Below, piece after piece: positions 8,401 to 9,517 of a DNA stretch of 9,517 nucleotides. The stretch comes from Halieaceae bacterium. GTDB taxonomy: Bacteria > Pseudomonadota > Gammaproteobacteria > Pseudomonadales > Halieaceae. How positions within the stretch are numbered: the stretch's first letter is position 1; every line of letters starts with the position of its first letter. The notes beneath the pieces are model-generated. The model searched no databases. It saw only the letters and a list, made by a program, of their open reading frames with translations, and was not told the DNA's origin. The stretch spans positions 1 to 9,517 of the forward strand of contig JABJAS010000163.1 in assembly GCA_018666055.1 (NCBI GenBank), read 5' to 3'. Made by a program: the position numbers and the translations under genes.

Positions 8401-8638
8401 AAATCAAAACGGCAAATCGATCGCGGACGTTGGCGTATCGGGTCAGCCAGACGTACTTCTGGAGCCGCGTCTAGATCTAAATATTGTGTACCGCTTTGAT
8501 GTCTCCGACTCGCTAACGCTCAAAGCCAAGCTCGAGAACTTACTCGATGACGAAGTCGAGTACACCCAGGGCGGGCAGACTTTTCAGGTCTATAACCGTG
8601 GACCCTCCATCCAAGTGGGTCTTGATTGGCAGTTCTAA
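5438..8638 (+). CDS. TonB-dependent outer-membrane receptor with two N-terminal beta-sandwich modules
   Basis: A 1066-residue active-transport receptor of the outer membrane, powered by TonB-ExbB-ExbD. Residues 1-28 are a clear Sec signal peptide (hydrophobic core FFLLFTLLLGLVAG, cleavage near ARA). Residues about 31-105 and 127-198 look like two tandem carboxypeptidase-regulatory/PEGA-like beta-sandwich modules. A TonB-box-like segment EEVFVVA follows at 212-218. The plug domain runs about 222-345 with the characteristic RGLGGRY (273-279), LDLFPS and GGNLVINTKTFP. The rest forms the beta-barrel, ending in GLDWQF; the terminal Phe is the usual BAM signal. C711 and C720 probably form a disulfide in an extracellular loop. 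The start codon has only a weak purine-rich site (AGAGAG, 5430-5435). The lipoprotein gene follows after 45 bases, suggesting one transcript. The plug wording resembles large receptors for organic substrates more than classical siderophore receptors, but the ligand cannot be named. Confidence 0.95.
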   Translation: MLLHLTPRNFFLLFTLLLGLVAGVGARAADELLIYVFTANAPTAGAEVVIDQKSVGKTSVDGSLLVDISGKGMHTLSVVAGDESVETRFSSATGQLVDAIVEIDLDQVFLDIYSQAEGVADRQRAQEGTLNILVTGGGEPVAEESVYIAGIGTSLRTNAAGEVSISLPRGRYQTQVAERSANLRVVGGLTRTVELAINDSRETMEIALPQLEEVFVVASFDATSLEVSERDTTNIVDTIGVELLARFADSDVAASVVRVPGISVQDDKYVFIRGLGGRYVSATLNNATMPSTNPTKRTVPLDLFPSNFVSQLDIKKTFLTSMPGESTGGNLVINTKTFPDEAIRGVNIQGGYTPGLTTETIFVDALAGDFDGLGWDDGTRREDPALSVISGMLASGQAVDSQTGETFQLDDFTAGELRRAGALLLKDGFDPSFESATPNAKMGVNFGDLFLLDRSELGIYAAMNYSNEWSQRENGERYTYESQGEVADNFLYRQYSNTIQLNGFLSVGWNVGDSTFEWNTVASRVTDSQLERSVGQEGDEFQALIRQTIQWEERQYLSTQLAGSHFLTDGGSLLFEWQATLSQADRYAPDRREYDFTATSSATDPETLKANYDFQSPNNQQTDLFNGFILEPGTIIRRYDELVDDNLDLSGSFVWDVFDSGASFAQLTAGAQFISRRRDADSATYGFNVNQVRDDLLRTSNLLVSDVVYSCDDAAASIECGSETERGISNNANTGLVFVDKTLASDSYDAELEYNSAYAMYDHTFDSSWQVIFGARYETYQQITNTFSLQGEQGSVQSVIDEDSILPSVGVNWFVADTHQLRFALSQTVARPDFKEAANATFYDNEFNVRVRGNPFLEISHIINADLRWEWYLSEIDNLSVALFYKDMDKPIERVVQAASGTAGNTRTFQNSDSAALYGVELDGRFEFILGDGYDQTLFFAFNAAFIESEVSAENQEDRSLQGQPEYTANLIFGYDHVSAGHQLTVLLNQNGKSIADVGVSGQPDVLLEPRLDLNIVYRFDVSDSLTLKAKLENLLDDEVEYTQGGQTFQVYNRGPSIQVGLDWQF

Positions 8639-8683
8639 CTTTTCTCTTTTCCTCTTTCATAGTGCTTGCTAGGGAGCAAAACC

Positions 8684-9517
8684 ATGATTCAGCGGACCAC
8701 GAAATTTGGTTTCACCTTTGTTTTAGCGGCGTTACTCAGCGCCTGCTCGGGAGATGACAGCACCACAATCAATATTGAGCAACCCAGCAACGACGGGGGG
8801 AGCTCTGGTGGCGGTGACTCTGGCGGAGATTCCGGCGGCGAGACGCCAGCGGAGTGCCCTGAGGGCACGACCGAAGTCAGCGATGGACTGTGCGAACTGC
8901 CCGCGACTGTCGACAGCAATTTGACCCTGACCTCAGGCGTGAGCTATTTGATGACCGATCGCGTGACTGTGGGTAACGGAAACGGACAGTTAAAAACGAA
9001 TGGCGACGGCACGCTGGATGACGGCAGCGCGGTTCAATCGGTCACACTCACGATTGAAGCCGGTGTCGAGGTGCGCGGTAAGACAGGCACCTTCGCGAAT
9101 CTGCTCATTACCCGCGGTAGCAAGATCATGGCGATGGGTACAGCGGATGCGCCCATTGTGTTCTCTTCAGATGATGCCGGCTACGACGGCTCTGGTGAGT
9201 GGGGCGGTTTGATCATCCACGGTTATGCGCCTCACAACGAGTGTGCGGTGGGTGGCAGTTACTGCGACATCGATTCCGAGGGTGAATCAGGCTTTGCTGG
9301 TGGTTACGACCCCGACGACAGTAGCGGAGTGCTGCGCTACGTAGTGGTTGCAGAGGGTGGCTACGAGTTCTCTACTGGTAACGAAATCAACGGTATCTCA
9401 CTGGTGGGCGTGGGTCGTGGCACCGAGATGGATTACATCCAGGTGCACGGCAATTCCGATGACGGTATCGAGTTCTACGGGGGTAACGTCAACGTTAAGC
9501 ATGGTGTCTTCACCAAC
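8684..9517 (+). CDS. Outer-membrane lipoprotein with beta-helix-like domain (C-terminus beyond window)
   Basis: The first 278 residues of a protein that runs off the window with no stop. ATG 8684 has a good ribosome site, AGGGAG (8671-8676), 7 bases upstream. Residues 1-20 form a lipoprotein signal with lipobox LSAC; Cys21 would be lipidated, and Ser at +2 favours outer-membrane sorting. A Gly/Ser/Asp-rich linker (37-53, GGDSGGDSGG pattern) is followed by a probable disulfide pair, C58 and C70. From about 75 on, the sequence has repeated short strands typical of parallel beta-helices, with landmarks LTIEAGVEVRG, GTADAPIVF, EWGGLIIHG (W173), SGVLRYVVV, NEINGISLVGVGRGT and DDGIEFYGG. I recognise this pattern from secreted or lipid-anchored proteins of Bacteroidetes and marine Proteobacteria that are often annotated only as hypothetical. 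C187 and C194 may form a second disulfide. Its place behind a TonB-dependent receptor suggests a substrate-binding or surface partner; that role is inferred. Confidence 0.88.
   Translation, partial: MIQRTTKFGFTFVLAALLSACSGDDSTTINIEQPSNDGGSSGGGDSGGDSGGETPAECPEGTTEVSDGLCELPATVDSNLTLTSGVSYLMTDRVTVGNGNGQLKTNGDGTLDDGSAVQSVTLTIEAGVEVRGKTGTFANLLITRGSKIMAMGTADAPIVFSSDDAGYDGSGEWGGLIIHGYAPHNECAVGGSYCDIDSEGESGFAGGYDPDDSSGVLRYVVVAEGGYEFSTGNEINGISLVGVGRGTEMDYIQVHGNSDDGIEFYGGNVNVKHGVFTN

Noticed and set aside
8689..8919. - strand frame with a Pro/Ser-rich repeat (PPESPPESPP)
   Set aside because: It is the antisense of the Gly/Ser/Asp linker of the lipoprotein gene; the apparent repeat merely mirrors that linker.

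Overview
The window looks like chromosomal DNA of a Gram-negative bacterium, most likely a marine gammaproteobacterium. This rests on a large TonB-dependent outer-membrane receptor ending in Phe, a lipoprotein with an outer-membrane-type lipobox, a Tat-exported DUF1501 protein and intermediate GC content. The lineage is inferred from gene types; no rRNA or other taxonomic marker is present. All four recognisable genes lie on the + strand and no coding gene on the - strand is convincing. I see no tRNA, rRNA, CRISPR array, insertion sequence or phage gene.

Layout: positions 1-93 may hold the last codons of an upstream gene, followed by about 300 bases without a convincing gene. Positions 391-3558 encode a large exported protein of the DUF1592/DUF1588 cytochrome type with two CxxCH haem-binding motifs and an internal 27-residue tandem duplication. 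It overlaps by 8 bases a Tat-exported DUF1501 protein (3551-4906), so the two are almost certainly translationally coupled. A 531-base gap follows. It carries a sigma-54-like promoter match, a perfect 12-base palindrome, short direct repeats and two weak open frames. Positions 5438-8638 encode a 1066-residue TonB-dependent receptor with two beta-sandwich modules ahead of its TonB box. After 45 bases comes a lipoprotein with a Gly/Ser linker and a beta-helix-like domain, cut off by the window edge at 9517.

How the genes may work together (inference): two two-gene units sit in tandem. The first is a periplasmic haem protein plus an alkaline-phosphatase-fold (DUF1501) protein, a pairing type known in planctomycetes and marine bacteria but with poorly defined biochemistry. 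The second is an outer-membrane import receptor with a probable surface or outer-membrane lipoprotein partner. Together they could capture, import and oxidatively or hydrolytically process an unknown substrate. The sequence does not identify the substrate and does not prove that the two units are co-regulated.
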